A stretch of DNA of 64,000 nt from Holophagales bacterium (lineage in GTDB: Bacteria > Acidobacteriota > Thermoanaerobaculia > Multivoradales > Multivoraceae): contig VXVC01000004.1 in NCBI GenBank assembly GCA_009836625.1, forward strand, positions 62,001-126,000, in the 5' to 3' direction. Below are positions 1 through 8,050 of the stretch, in pieces (the first letter of the stretch is position 1; the number at the start of each line of letters is the position of its first letter). The position numbers were made by a program, and so were the translations under genes. The notes under the pieces were generated by a model. It did no database searches. It saw nothing but the letters and a program-made list of their open reading frames with translations, and was not told where the DNA came from.

Positions 1-2567
1 AGATCGCGACGCCGAACATCGACCGGATCGCTGCCGAGGGTGTGCGGCTGGAGCGCTTCTATAGCGCCCCCGTCTGTTCGCCGACCCGGGCCGGCCTGAT
101 GACCGGCCGCTATCCGATCCGCTTCGGCCTGATGCGGGCGGTGATCGCGCCCTGGCGCGACTACGGGATGGACACCTCGGAGGTCACGCTGCCGGAAGTG
201 CTCGCCAAGGCCGGCTACGAGCACCGCGGCATCTTCGGCAAGTGGCACCTTGGCCACTTCGACCGCAAGCACCACCCGCTGCGCCGCGGCTTCACTGAGT
301 TCGTGGGCCACAACACGGCGGTCGACTACTTCACGAAGGAGCGCGTCGGCGAGCGCGACTGGAGTCACGACTACGAATCGGTCGACGAGGAGGGGTACGT
401 GACGGACCTCCTCGCGGACCACGCGGTGCGGTTCATCGATCGCCACGCCGGCGGCGAGTCGCCGTTCTTTCTCTACGTTCCGTTCAGCGCACCGCACTCG
501 CCGCTGCAGGCGAAGGAGGAGGACCTGCCGCGCTACGCCGATCTGGAGCCGCTCGAACCTCCGCGCGGCTGGGAGGAGTCGACCGCCGGCCGGCCGCTTG
601 CTGCCGACGAGCGGCGGCGCAACGGGCGCCGGGTTCATGCGGCGATGGTCCATTCCCTCGACGAGGGCGTCGGCCGCATCCTCGACGCGATCGACGGTCA
701 CGGCCTTGCCGACAACACGCTCGTTCTGTTCTTCAGCGACAACGGCGGCTCCGTGGGAATCGGCGACAACGGACCGTACCGAGGCGCCAAGGGCAGCGTG
801 TTCGAGGGCGGCACCCGGGTGGCCGCGGCCGCGCGTTGGCCGGTCGGGAACATCGCAGGCGGCGGTCGGATCGAGGCGCCCATGTCCTACGTTGACGTCC
901 TGCCGACGTTCATGGGGATCGCAGGCATCGACGATCACGGTGGCAAGCCGCTCGACGGTGTCGACGTCGGCGACCTGCTGACGGGCGAGGCCGCCGCCGG
1001 ACCGGAACGTGACCTTTACTCCTTGATCGCCCAGCTCGACCCGGAGCGGGAGCAGGTCTCCGTGACAGAGGGCGAGTGGAAGCTGGTCGTCGTCGGGCCG
1101 CCGCTGGTCCGGGAGGGCGCCGCGGAGGCGTCGCGGATGATGCTGTTCCAGCTGGCTGAGGATCCGCTTGAAGAGCGTGACGTGGCGGCGGATCATCCCG
1201 ATCTGGTAGCGCGCCTCCTCGAGAAGGCCGCGGCGTTCCGGGCGTTGCAGCCTCCGAATCCGGTGGCGCCATTCTTCGCAGGCCGCGAGGGCTTCAAGCC
1301 GCCGCCCAACTGGCAGTTCCCGTCGGAGCGACCGAACATCCTCCTTGTCCTGATCGACGACCTCGGTTTCGAAGCGATCGGCGCCTACGGCGGCGCCTCG
1401 TACAAGACGCCGAACATCGACCAGCTGGCGGCGGAAGGAGTCCGTTTCACCCACGCCTACTCGACGCCCCTGTGCTCCCCGTCGCGGCTCAAGCTGATGA
1501 CGGGGCGGTACAACAGCCGGAACTACACGGAATGGGGCGTGCTGCCGCGGGACGAGCTCACGTTCGCGAACCTGCTGAGGGACGCCGGCTATGCCACCTT
1601 CCTTGCCGGGAAGTGGCAGCTCTCCGGATTTCAACTGGCCTGGAAGGAGGACTGCTGCGAGGGCCGGGGGCGGACGCCGGAGGAGGCCGGCTTCGACGAT
1701 TATCTGGTCTGGCACTACCATCAGAAGGGGGAGCGCTACGCGAATCCACAGCTCTGGGGATCGAGCGACGAAGGCGGGATCTTCGAGGGTGGGTACGGAC
1801 CGGACCTGTTCGCCGACTTCCTGCTCGAGAAGATCGGAGCACTCGTTCGCGAGGACTCCGACCGGCCGTTCTTCGCCTACCACTCGATGGCCCTGGTCCA
1901 CGCCCCGTTCGTGCCGACGCCTGACAGTGCGGACTGGAACGTCGATCGCAAGGCGGAGGACCCCGCCTACTTCGCCGACATGGTGGCCTACACGGACAAG
2001 CTGGTCGGCCGCATGCTCGACGGTCTGGAGGAACTGGGTGTTCTGGACGACACGCTGATTCTTCTGACTGCCGACAACGGCACGCCCAGACAGATCACCA
2101 GCACGCTGCTCGACGGCACCGTGATCCCCGGCGGCAAGGGCGGGACGATCGACTACGGCAGCCACGTCCCGTTCATCGCCTCCTGGCCGGCCGGCATCGA
2201 CAGCGGCTGGACCTCGGAGGCCCTGGTCGACCTCAGCGACTTTCTGCCGTCCATGGTCGAAGCTGCCGGCGCGGCGCTGCCGGACGACCGCACGATCGAC
2301 GGCAGGAGCTTCCTGCCTGTCCTCCGCGGCGAAACAGACTCCGCCCGCGACTCGATCTTCACCGACTTCCGGCCGCGCTTCCTGAACGTCCCGGAGGTAA
2401 CCTTCGTTCACGATCGCCGCTACAAGCTGTACGACGACGGCCGCTTCTTCGACTTCGAGAACGATGTGCGGGAACAGAGTCCGCTGGCCCGGGACGACCT
2501 GACGGAAGAGGCAGCCGCGGCCATGGCCAGACTGCGCGCCGCGATGGTGGAGGGCCTTGGCGGGTAA
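1..2567 (+). CDS. Two-domain sulfatase fusion, 5' end missing
   Basis: The reading frame is open from base 3 and continues past the left edge, so the signal peptide and first metal-binding strand are missing. Two formylglycine-type sulfatase domains lie in series. The first has CSPTR (Cys codon 75-77) and is close to the next gene. The second begins at about 1330 with 'RPNILLVLIDDLG', has CSPSR (Cys codon 1473-1475), and belongs to a different subfamily. The first domain ends in 'PPPNWQFP', nearly the same as the C-terminus of the next gene, so the junction is a clean head-to-tail fusion; the second domain has no signal peptide of its own. The likely role is exported sulfate ester hydrolysis on polysaccharide or similar substrates; the substrate is unknown. 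Cys oxidation by a maturase is required, and no maturase gene is in the window. Confidence 0.9.
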   Translation, partial: IATPNIDRIAAEGVRLERFYSAPVCSPTRAGLMTGRYPIRFGLMRAVIAPWRDYGMDTSEVTLPEVLAKAGYEHRGIFGKWHLGHFDRKHHPLRRGFTEFVGHNTAVDYFTKERVGERDWSHDYESVDEEGYVTDLLADHAVRFIDRHAGGESPFFLYVPFSAPHSPLQAKEEDLPRYADLEPLEPPRGWEESTAGRPLAADERRRNGRRVHAAMVHSLDEGVGRILDAIDGHGLADNTLVLFFSDNGGSVGIGDNGPYRGAKGSVFEGGTRVAAAARWPVGNIAGGGRIEAPMSYVDVLPTFMGIAGIDDHGGKPLDGVDVGDLLTGEAAAGPERDLYSLIAQLDPEREQVSVTEGEWKLVVVGPPLVREGAAEASRMMLFQLAEDPLEERDVAADHPDLVARLLEKAAAFRALQPPNPVAPFFAGREGFKPPPNWQFPSERPNILLVLIDDLGFEAIGAYGGASYKTPNIDQLAAEGVRFTHAYSTPLCSPSRLKLMTGRYNSRNYTEWGVLPRDELTFANLLRDAGYATFLAGKWQLSGFQLAWKEDCCEGRGRTPEEAGFDDYLVWHYHQKGERYANPQLWGSSDEGGIFEGGYGPDLFADFLLEKIGALVREDSDRPFFAYHSMALVHAPFVPTPDSADWNVDRKAEDPAYFADMVAYTDKLVGRMLDGLEELGVLDDTLILLTADNGTPRQITSTLLDGTVIPGGKGGTIDYGSHVPFIASWPAGIDSGWTSEALVDLSDFLPSMVEAAGAALPDDRTIDGRSFLPVLRGETDSARDSIFTDFRPRFLNVPEVTFVHDRRYKLYDDGRFFDFENDVREQSPLARDDLTEEAAAAMARLRAAMVEGLGG

Positions 2568-4095
2568 CCACAGTCTGCGGCCACTCGCTTCCCGCTGGTT
2601 CCGTGCGGGTCCGGCGGGCGCGCTGATCCTGCTAGCGGCCTGCGGGGCGCCGACGCCTCCACCGGAAACAAGGCTTCCGCACATCGTCCTGATCGTCCCG
2701 GACGACCTGGGCCGGCATGACGTCAGCTTCCACGGCGGGGACATCGCCACGCCGAACATCGACCGGATTGCGGCCGAGGGAGTGCTGCTCGAGCGCTTCT
2801 ACACGGCGCCGATCTGCTCGCCGACGCGGGCGGGACTGATGACGGGCCGCTATCCCATCCGCTACGGGCTGATGCGGAACGTCATCGCACCCTGGCAGGA
2901 CTTCGGGCTGGACACGGCGGAGGTCACGCTGCCTGAGGCGCTGGCAAGGGCCGGCTACGAGCACCGCGCCGTCTTCGGCAAGTGGCATCTGGGCCACGTC
3001 CGCCGGGAGCACCATCCGTTGCAGCGCGGCTTCACGGAGTTCGTCGGCCACAACACGTCGATCGACTACTTCACGAAGGAGCGGTTCGGTGAACGGGACT
3101 GGTTTCACGGCTACGAGCCGGCTGACGAAGAGGGCTACGTCACGGACCTAGTGGCCGAGCACGCGGTCCGGTTCATCGATCGGCGCGCAAGCGACGAGGC
3201 GCCGTTCTTCCTCTACGTTCCGTTCAACGCCGCCCACTCTCCGCTGCAGGCGAAGGAGGAGGACCTGCCGCGCTACGCGCACCTCGACGCGGTCGAGCCG
3301 CCACGCAGTTGGGAGGAAGTCACGGCCGGCTGGCCTCTGCCGCCGGAGGAGCAGCGCCGCGAAGACCGTCGAGTCCACGCCGCGATGGTTCACGCGCTGG
3401 ACGAGGGCGTGGGCCGCATCCTCCGGGCGCTCGACGATCGCGGCATCGCGGAGAACACTCTCGTCCTCTTCTTCAGCGACAACGGCGGCGGCCTCGGCGC
3501 CGCTGACAACGGGCCCTACCGGGGCACGAAGAGCACCGTCTTCGAGGGCGGCACGCGGGTCGCCGCGGCGGCTCGCTGGCCGGCGGGCGGCATCTCGGGC
3601 GGCGGGCGGGTGAAGTCGCCGGTCGCCTACATCGACGTCCTGCCGACCCTGATGGGCATCGTGGGCCTGAACGATCACGGTGGCAAGGAGCTCGACGGCC
3701 GAAACGTCCGCGACGTCCTCGCCGGCGCGGACTCGGATGGACCGGCGCGCGACCTGTACTCCTTCGTCGGCCAGAAGAACCCGGAGCGGGAGCAGGTCTC
3801 GGTGATGTCGGGCGCCTGGAAGCTCGTCGTCATCGGCCCGCCGCTCGACCGGCCGGGATCGGCGACGGCGTCCGACCAGCACCTGTACCGGATCGAGGAG
3901 GATCCCTTTGAGGAACGGAATCTGGCCGGGGATCGTCCGGACGTGGCGGCGCGTCTCCTCGACAAGGCCCGGGCGTTCCGCGCCCTGCAACCGCCGAACC
4001 CGGTGGGGTCCTTCGGCGTGGGTATGGAAGGGTTCGAGCCGCCGCCGAACTGGCGGTTCCCTGAAGCCGATACCACCGAATCAGGAGGATCCTGA
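2557..4095 (+). CDS. Lipoprotein sulfatase, arylsulfatase-B-like
   Basis: A 512-aa sulfatase starting at TTG and overlapping the previous gene by 11 nt. The N-terminus carries a lipoprotein signal with lipobox LAAC (Cys29), so it should be anchored in a membrane facing the periplasm or outside. Metal-ligand residues 'PDDLG' (D49, D50), the formylglycine motif CSPTR (C87-R91) and 'GKWHLGH' are all present. It is strongly similar to the first domain of the upstream fusion throughout its length, so the two are recent paralogues. It probably hydrolyses sulfate esters of polysaccharides or sterol-like compounds, but the substrate cannot be told. The TTG start is favoured because it begins directly ahead of the signal peptide and suggests translational coupling. 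Confidence 0.9.
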   Translation: MAGNHSLRPLASRWFRAGPAGALILLAACGAPTPPPETRLPHIVLIVPDDLGRHDVSFHGGDIATPNIDRIAAEGVLLERFYTAPICSPTRAGLMTGRYPIRYGLMRNVIAPWQDFGLDTAEVTLPEALARAGYEHRAVFGKWHLGHVRREHHPLQRGFTEFVGHNTSIDYFTKERFGERDWFHGYEPADEEGYVTDLVAEHAVRFIDRRASDEAPFFLYVPFNAAHSPLQAKEEDLPRYAHLDAVEPPRSWEEVTAGWPLPPEEQRREDRRVHAAMVHALDEGVGRILRALDDRGIAENTLVLFFSDNGGGLGAADNGPYRGTKSTVFEGGTRVAAAARWPAGGISGGGRVKSPVAYIDVLPTLMGIVGLNDHGGKELDGRNVRDVLAGADSDGPARDLYSFVGQKNPEREQVSVMSGAWKLVVIGPPLDRPGSATASDQHLYRIEEDPFEERNLAGDRPDVAARLLDKARAFRALQPPNPVGSFGVGMEGFEPPPNWRFPEADTTESGGS

Positions 4096-4097
4096 CC

Positions 4098-5054
4098 ATG
4101 CGTTCGAGTTACTGTGCCCTCGTTGGCGTCGCCCTGTTACTTGGTGGCTGCGCTGGTCCCACCGCCGACCAGTCGTCCGCCCCGGCCGCGGCCGGCGACG
4201 CGGGCGCGCCGTTTCACGGCGCCTGGGAGTTGGCTTCGATCGTTCGCTACTCGGGCGACGGCGAGGAACTGTCGCGCAACGAATCGTCGACCGGCTTCAT
4301 CATGTACGACCCGGCCGGAACGATGGGTGTCGTCATCCAGGGCGCCGATCGGGCGCCGTATGCGGGTGACGAGGCGACACCCGAGGAGATCCTGGCGGCC
4401 TACCGGTCGTACACGTCCTACTTCGGCGGCTTCACGGTGGACCCGGAGGCGGGTACGGTCACCCACCACCTGCGGGCGAGCATGAACCCGCGCGGCGCCG
4501 GCTCGGACTACGTGCGTCATTATGAACTCGGGGAGGACAGCCTGACGCTGCAGCCACCGGCCGGCGCCGACGGCGGCGTCGTGCGGCTGACCTGGAGGCG
4601 GCTGCCCGACCTGGCCGAACTCACGGACGAGCACCGCCGATTCATCGGCTTCTGGGAGTTCGCGCGGCTCGACCGCACGGACGACTCGGGCGCGGTGCTG
4701 CCGGTGCAGCGGACCTACGAGGACGGCTTCATCATCTACACGGCCTCCGGCCACATGGCGGTTCACCTGGTCCGTCCGGGTCGGGAACTCTTCGCCGACG
4801 GCCGCCCGACGGCGGAGGAGGCCGGCGCCGCGATGGGGACGTACGTCAGCTACTTCGGGCCGTACACGGTCTACGCGGACGAGGGATTCGTCGTCCACCA
4901 GCGGCCCGGTTGCTGGTTCCCCGGGTGTATCGGCTCGGACGCCCGGCGCGGCTACGAGTTCGGGGACGGCACGCTGACGCTCAAGCCGCCGGCGCGGGAA
5001 GTCGACGGGGGCCTGGTGCAGGACGCCCTGACGTGGGAGCGAATCAGCGACTAG
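4098..5054 (+). CDS. Duplicated lipocalin-like lipoprotein
   Basis: A 318-aa predicted lipoprotein (lipobox LGGC, Cys18) starting two bases after the sulfatase stop, with AGGAGG upstream of ATG. Two homologous halves, about residues 38-170 and 183-315, each contain a 'G-WE' strand, a 'GFI-Y' strand, a 'Y-SYFG' motif and a 'TL-L-PP' end. This pattern matches lipocalin-like domains (Lipocalin_5 type, from family knowledge). Each half would form a small beta-barrel for a hydrophobic ligand. Position after two exported sulfatases suggests one operon, but a shared pathway is inference. It ends convergently with the next gene; the two stop codons share a CTAG. Confidence 0.75.
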   Translation: MRSSYCALVGVALLLGGCAGPTADQSSAPAAAGDAGAPFHGAWELASIVRYSGDGEELSRNESSTGFIMYDPAGTMGVVIQGADRAPYAGDEATPEEILAAYRSYTSYFGGFTVDPEAGTVTHHLRASMNPRGAGSDYVRHYELGEDSLTLQPPAGADGGVVRLTWRRLPDLAELTDEHRRFIGFWEFARLDRTDDSGAVLPVQRTYEDGFIIYTASGHMAVHLVRPGRELFADGRPTAEEAGAAMGTYVSYFGPYTVYADEGFVVHQRPGCWFPGCIGSDARRGYEFGDGTLTLKPPAREVDGGLVQDALTWERISD

Positions 5055-6139
5055 GCGGTCGTCGCGATCTTCCGCCGCAGCCAGTCGATGAGCACCCGGT
5101 TGGTCTCTTCCGGTTTCTCCTGCTGCGTCCAGTGACCGCAGTCGGCGACGGTGTACTTCTCGAAGTCGTCGATGAAGTCCTCCATGCCGTCGGCGGAGGA
5201 GGGTCGCAGGATGACGTCGTTCTCCGCGCCGATGTAGAGGCACGGCACCTCGATCTCCCACTTCGCGTTCTCGATGCCCGGGAAGGGCCTTCCCGCCATG
5301 CGGTACCAGTTGAGGCCGCCGGTGAAGCCGGTGGTCTCGAAGGTCTCCGTGAAGTAGTCCAGGGCCTCTTCGGAAAGGAACACCTCGCCGGGGTAGTCCT
5401 CGCGGTCCAGCATCCGGAGCAGGTCCATCTGCCGTTCCGGTGAGTCTTCCGGCATCGCCTTGAACGCCTCGACGTCCCAGATGTAGCCGCGGCGCAGCAT
5501 CATCTGGAAGGTCTTGCGCACGTCGGCGGACAGCGCCTTCTCGGCGCGGCCGGGCTCCTGGAACTGGACCGTGTAGTAGTTCTCGGATCGGACGATGAGC
5601 GGCTCCTCGGTCGGCTGCCGGCGCGGCATCCCCGGGGGGCGCCCGCCCGGCGTGTTCACGCCGACGATGCCGAGACAGCGGTCCGGGTGCAGCCGCGCCA
5701 TCATCCACACGACCCCGCCGCCCCAGTCGTGGCCGACGAAGACGGCCTTGTCGATCTCGAGTGCGTCTAGCATTCCCGCCATGTCGTCGCAGAGGTGCCT
5801 CAGGCTGTACTCGGCCACGTCCTCGGGCCGGTCGGTCAGGCCGTAGCCGCGCTGATCGGGGGCGATGGCGCGGAAACTGGCATCGGCGAGGGCCGGAAGC
5901 TGGAACCGCCAGGAGAAGGCGAGTTCGGGGAAGCCGTGGCAGAGGACGACGGGGATTCCCGTTCCCTGCTCGTAGACCGCCATGCGGATGCCGTTCGTGT
6001 CCACGAAGCGGGGCGCAGGCATGCCCGGCGCGGGCCTCACTTCCGCACCCAGCGCGAGGCGCGGCAAGACCAGTGCACCGGCCAGGGAGCCGGTGGCCTG
6101 CAGGAAGCCGCGGCGGGAGAGTTGGGGATAACGGATCAT
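5051..6139 (-). CDS. Tat-exported epoxide hydrolase (alpha/beta hydrolase)
   Basis: A 362-aa protein with a twin-arginine signal 'SRRGFLQ' (R9-R10) followed by a hydrophobic stretch, so it should be exported folded. The alpha/beta hydrolase core has oxyanion motif HGFP (69-71), nucleophile elbow GHDWGG with Asp138, lid motifs 'YYTVQFQEPG' and 'LNWYR', an acidic residue in 'GAENDVIL', and catalytic His in 'DCGHWTQ'. The Asp nucleophile plus lid tyrosines are the hallmark of soluble epoxide hydrolases rather than haloalkane dehalogenases or esterases. GGAGGT lies 7 nt before ATG at 6139. An exported version of this normally cytosolic enzyme is somewhat unusual. Substrate unknown. Confidence 0.88.
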   Translation of the reverse strand: MIRYPQLSRRGFLQATGSLAGALVLPRLALGAEVRPAPGMPAPRFVDTNGIRMAVYEQGTGIPVVLCHGFPELAFSWRFQLPALADASFRAIAPDQRGYGLTDRPEDVAEYSLRHLCDDMAGMLDALEIDKAVFVGHDWGGGVVWMMARLHPDRCLGIVGVNTPGGRPPGMPRRQPTEEPLIVRSENYYTVQFQEPGRAEKALSADVRKTFQMMLRRGYIWDVEAFKAMPEDSPERQMDLLRMLDREDYPGEVFLSEEALDYFTETFETTGFTGGLNWYRMAGRPFPGIENAKWEIEVPCLYIGAENDVILRPSSADGMEDFIDDFEKYTVADCGHWTQQEKPEETNRVLIDWLRRKIATTA

Positions 6140-6225
6140 CGGGACCTCCGGAGTCCAGGGGCGGGTCGAGGCGCGTTGTACGGGAAGCGGGGGGAAGTAT
6201 TTCAGGCCGCGACAGCGTTCGGGAG

Positions 6226-6231
6226 TACAAT
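6226..6231 (+). promoter_or_regulatory. -10-like box TACAAT
   Basis: TACAAT ends 7 nt before the ATG at 6239. No clear -35 element is seen. If this is a real -10, the transcript would begin at or next to 6239 and the message would be leaderless, which would exclude the ATG at 6230 as the start. Confidence 0.4.
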
Positions 6232-6604
6232 GTTGGCAATGCGCGGCGCGTGTCGGCTCATCTCCGCATTCCTGGCTGTAGCGGTTCTGGCCGCTCCGGC
6301 GGCAGGACTGTGCGCGTCTCTGGCGGAGCCGGAAGACCCTTGCGCCATGCAGGAGACGAGCGAGATGGCTTCCTGCGGCCACACCGAGATGGTGATGACG
6401 GGCTGCTGCGCCGCAGAGTCGGTCGATCCGCCGGCCGAAGGGATCCTCCCCGGCCCCGCCGGCGACATCGAGCCGCCCGCCCTGACCGGGACCGGGCTGG
6501 ACGCGCCTGAACGCTGTGGCCTCGAGGCCGCGGTGCTCGCCTGCGACGGAGACCCGCCGCCCGCTGTCCCGCGCTACAGGCTGTACTCGGCCCTGTTGCT
6601 CTGA
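6230..6604 (+). CDS. Small exported Cys/His/Met-rich protein
   Basis: A 124-aa (or 121-aa from ATG 6239) exported protein with signal peptide 'CRLISAFLAVAVLAAPAAG'. The mature part has Cys residues at intervals, including 'CAMQETSEMASCGHTEM' and 'GCC', with nearby Met and His, which is a plausible soft-metal binding pattern. It lies 78 nt upstream of a CusCBA-type operon in the same orientation, so a periplasmic copper or silver buffering or sensing role is a reasonable guess. I do not recognise a named family. The start is ambiguous: 6230 has a close GGGAG, but a -10-like box overlaps it and points to 6239. Confidence 0.6.
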   Translation: MLAMRGACRLISAFLAVAVLAAPAAGLCASLAEPEDPCAMQETSEMASCGHTEMVMTGCCAAESVDPPAEGILPGPAGDIEPPALTGTGLDAPERCGLEAAVLACDGDPPPAVPRYRLYSALLL

Positions 6605-6650
6605 TCCTCCGCTGAAGCGAGTCGGAGCGGTCGCCCCCGAACGCGGGCGG

Positions 6651-6673
6651 CCGCGGAGAACACGTTTCCGCGG
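6651..6673 (+). promoter_or_regulatory. Leader hairpin abutting the cusC ribosome site
   Basis: Inverted repeat CCGCGGA (6651-6657) and TCCGCGG (6667-6673), 7 bp arms and 9-nt loop. The 3' arm shares its last two bases with the Shine-Dalgarno GGAGGAG (6672-6678) that serves ATG 6683. It could tune translation of the efflux operon or terminate some transcripts of the small upstream gene. No U-tract follows, so intrinsic termination is unlikely. Confidence 0.35.
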
Positions 6674-6682
6674 AGGAGTCAG

Positions 6683-8050
6683 ATGGTTCGACACACGCCT
6701 TGCCTGCTCGCTGCCGTCCTGCTGACGGTCGGCTGGGCAGGAACATCGATGGCCGAGACAGGCCAGCCGGCTTCGGATCGGGCGCCGGCGAACCGGGTCG
6801 CCCGGGGAATCGCTGACGAAGCGCTGCGCGCGCTCGTCGAGGAGGTGCTGGAGCGGAATCCGGGTTTGCGGGCCGGCTTCGCCAGGGTGCGGGCGGCGGC
6901 GCAGAAAGCGCCCCAGGTCGCCTCCCTGCCCGATCCGACGGCGGAGGCCACGGCTTTTCTCGCTCCGCCGGAAACGCGGGTCGGACCGCAGCGGCTCATG
7001 CTCGGCTACAGCCAGCCGCTGCCGTGGCTGGCCAAGCTGGATCTGCGGGAGGAAGCGGCGGTTCACGGCGCGGTCGCCCTGGAGCACGGTGTGCAAGCCG
7101 AGCGGCTGCGACTGGTCACGGAAGTCAGGCGGCTCTACCACGAACTGGCGTTCCTCGATCGTTCGAGGACCACGGCCGCGACCTTCCTCGAGCACCTCAT
7201 CCAGCACGAGGAGGTCGCCCAGGCGCGGTACGCGACCGGCGTGGGATCGACTCAGGCCGTGCTCAAGCTGCAGGCGGAGATCACGCGCGCCGAGCAGGCT
7301 CTCGTCGACCTGGATCTCGGTGAGGCCGCCCTGCGCGCGCGGCTCAATTCGCTGCGCGACCGGCCGGCCGCCACGCCGGTCGCGAGAGGTTCCCTTCCGG
7401 CGGCGATCGAGGAAGCCACGCTTGAGGCCGGGAGCCTCGCGGCTCTGGCTCGATCGTCGCGGCCGGAGCTGCGCGCGGCGGAGGCCGGACTCGCCCGGAC
7501 CGAGACGCTGGAGAGCCTGGCCCGGATGGCCTCGAAGCCCGACTTCAACGTCGGCGTGACGTACACGCTGGTGACCCCGCGCGACGACGAGGCCGCCCGC
7601 CTGCTGGCCCCGGCCGGCAACGGCAACGACGTCTTCGGTGTACGCGGCGGCATCACGCTGCCGCTGCGCCGGCGCAGCCGGGCGGCAGCGGTACAGGAGG
7701 CGCTCGACCTGCGCTCTCACGCGGTCGACGAGCGGCGCGCCGCCGAACTCACGGTGGAGTCGGAGGTTGGCGATCTGACCCAGCGGCTGCCGCTGGCCTG
7801 GCGACGGCTGCGGCTGCTCGAGGACCTGCTGGTCGTGCAGGCGGAGGAGGCGCTGGAGTCCGCCGAGGCGGGGTACATCGCCGGCTCGCTCAACACGCTC
7901 GACCTGTTCGACGCCGAGCACGTCCTGTTCGAGGCGCAGACGGCGACGGACCGGGCAAGGGCGGACTACCTGATCGGTCTCGCGGAACTGGAAGGGGCGA
8001 TCGGCAGACCGCTGGCCGCTGCCGCGGAGAGGGGAGGTTCGAAGAGATGA
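6683..8050 (+). CDS. cusC: CusC/CzcC-type outer-membrane efflux protein
   Basis: A 455-aa TolC-family protein with a cleavable signal peptide ending 'SMA' and two long alpha-helical repeats. The motif 'YSQPLPWLAKLDLREE' and the C-terminal 'YIAGSLNTLDLFDAEHVLFEAQ' are typical of the outer-membrane channel of heavy-metal RND pumps. It has no lipobox, unlike E. coli CusC. SD GGAGGAG precedes ATG. It overlaps the next gene by 4 nt (ATGA) and is the first gene of the three-gene pump operon, exporting periplasmic metal across the outer membrane. Confidence 0.88.
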   Translation: MVRHTPCLLAAVLLTVGWAGTSMAETGQPASDRAPANRVARGIADEALRALVEEVLERNPGLRAGFARVRAAAQKAPQVASLPDPTAEATAFLAPPETRVGPQRLMLGYSQPLPWLAKLDLREEAAVHGAVALEHGVQAERLRLVTEVRRLYHELAFLDRSRTTAATFLEHLIQHEEVAQARYATGVGSTQAVLKLQAEITRAEQALVDLDLGEAALRARLNSLRDRPAATPVARGSLPAAIEEATLEAGSLAALARSSRPELRAAEAGLARTETLESLARMASKPDFNVGVTYTLVTPRDDEAARLLAPAGNGNDVFGVRGGITLPLRRRSRAAAVQEALDLRSHAVDERRAAELTVESEVGDLTQRLPLAWRRLRLLEDLLVVQAEEALESAEAGYIAGSLNTLDLFDAEHVLFEAQTATDRARADYLIGLAELEGAIGRPLAAAAERGGSKR

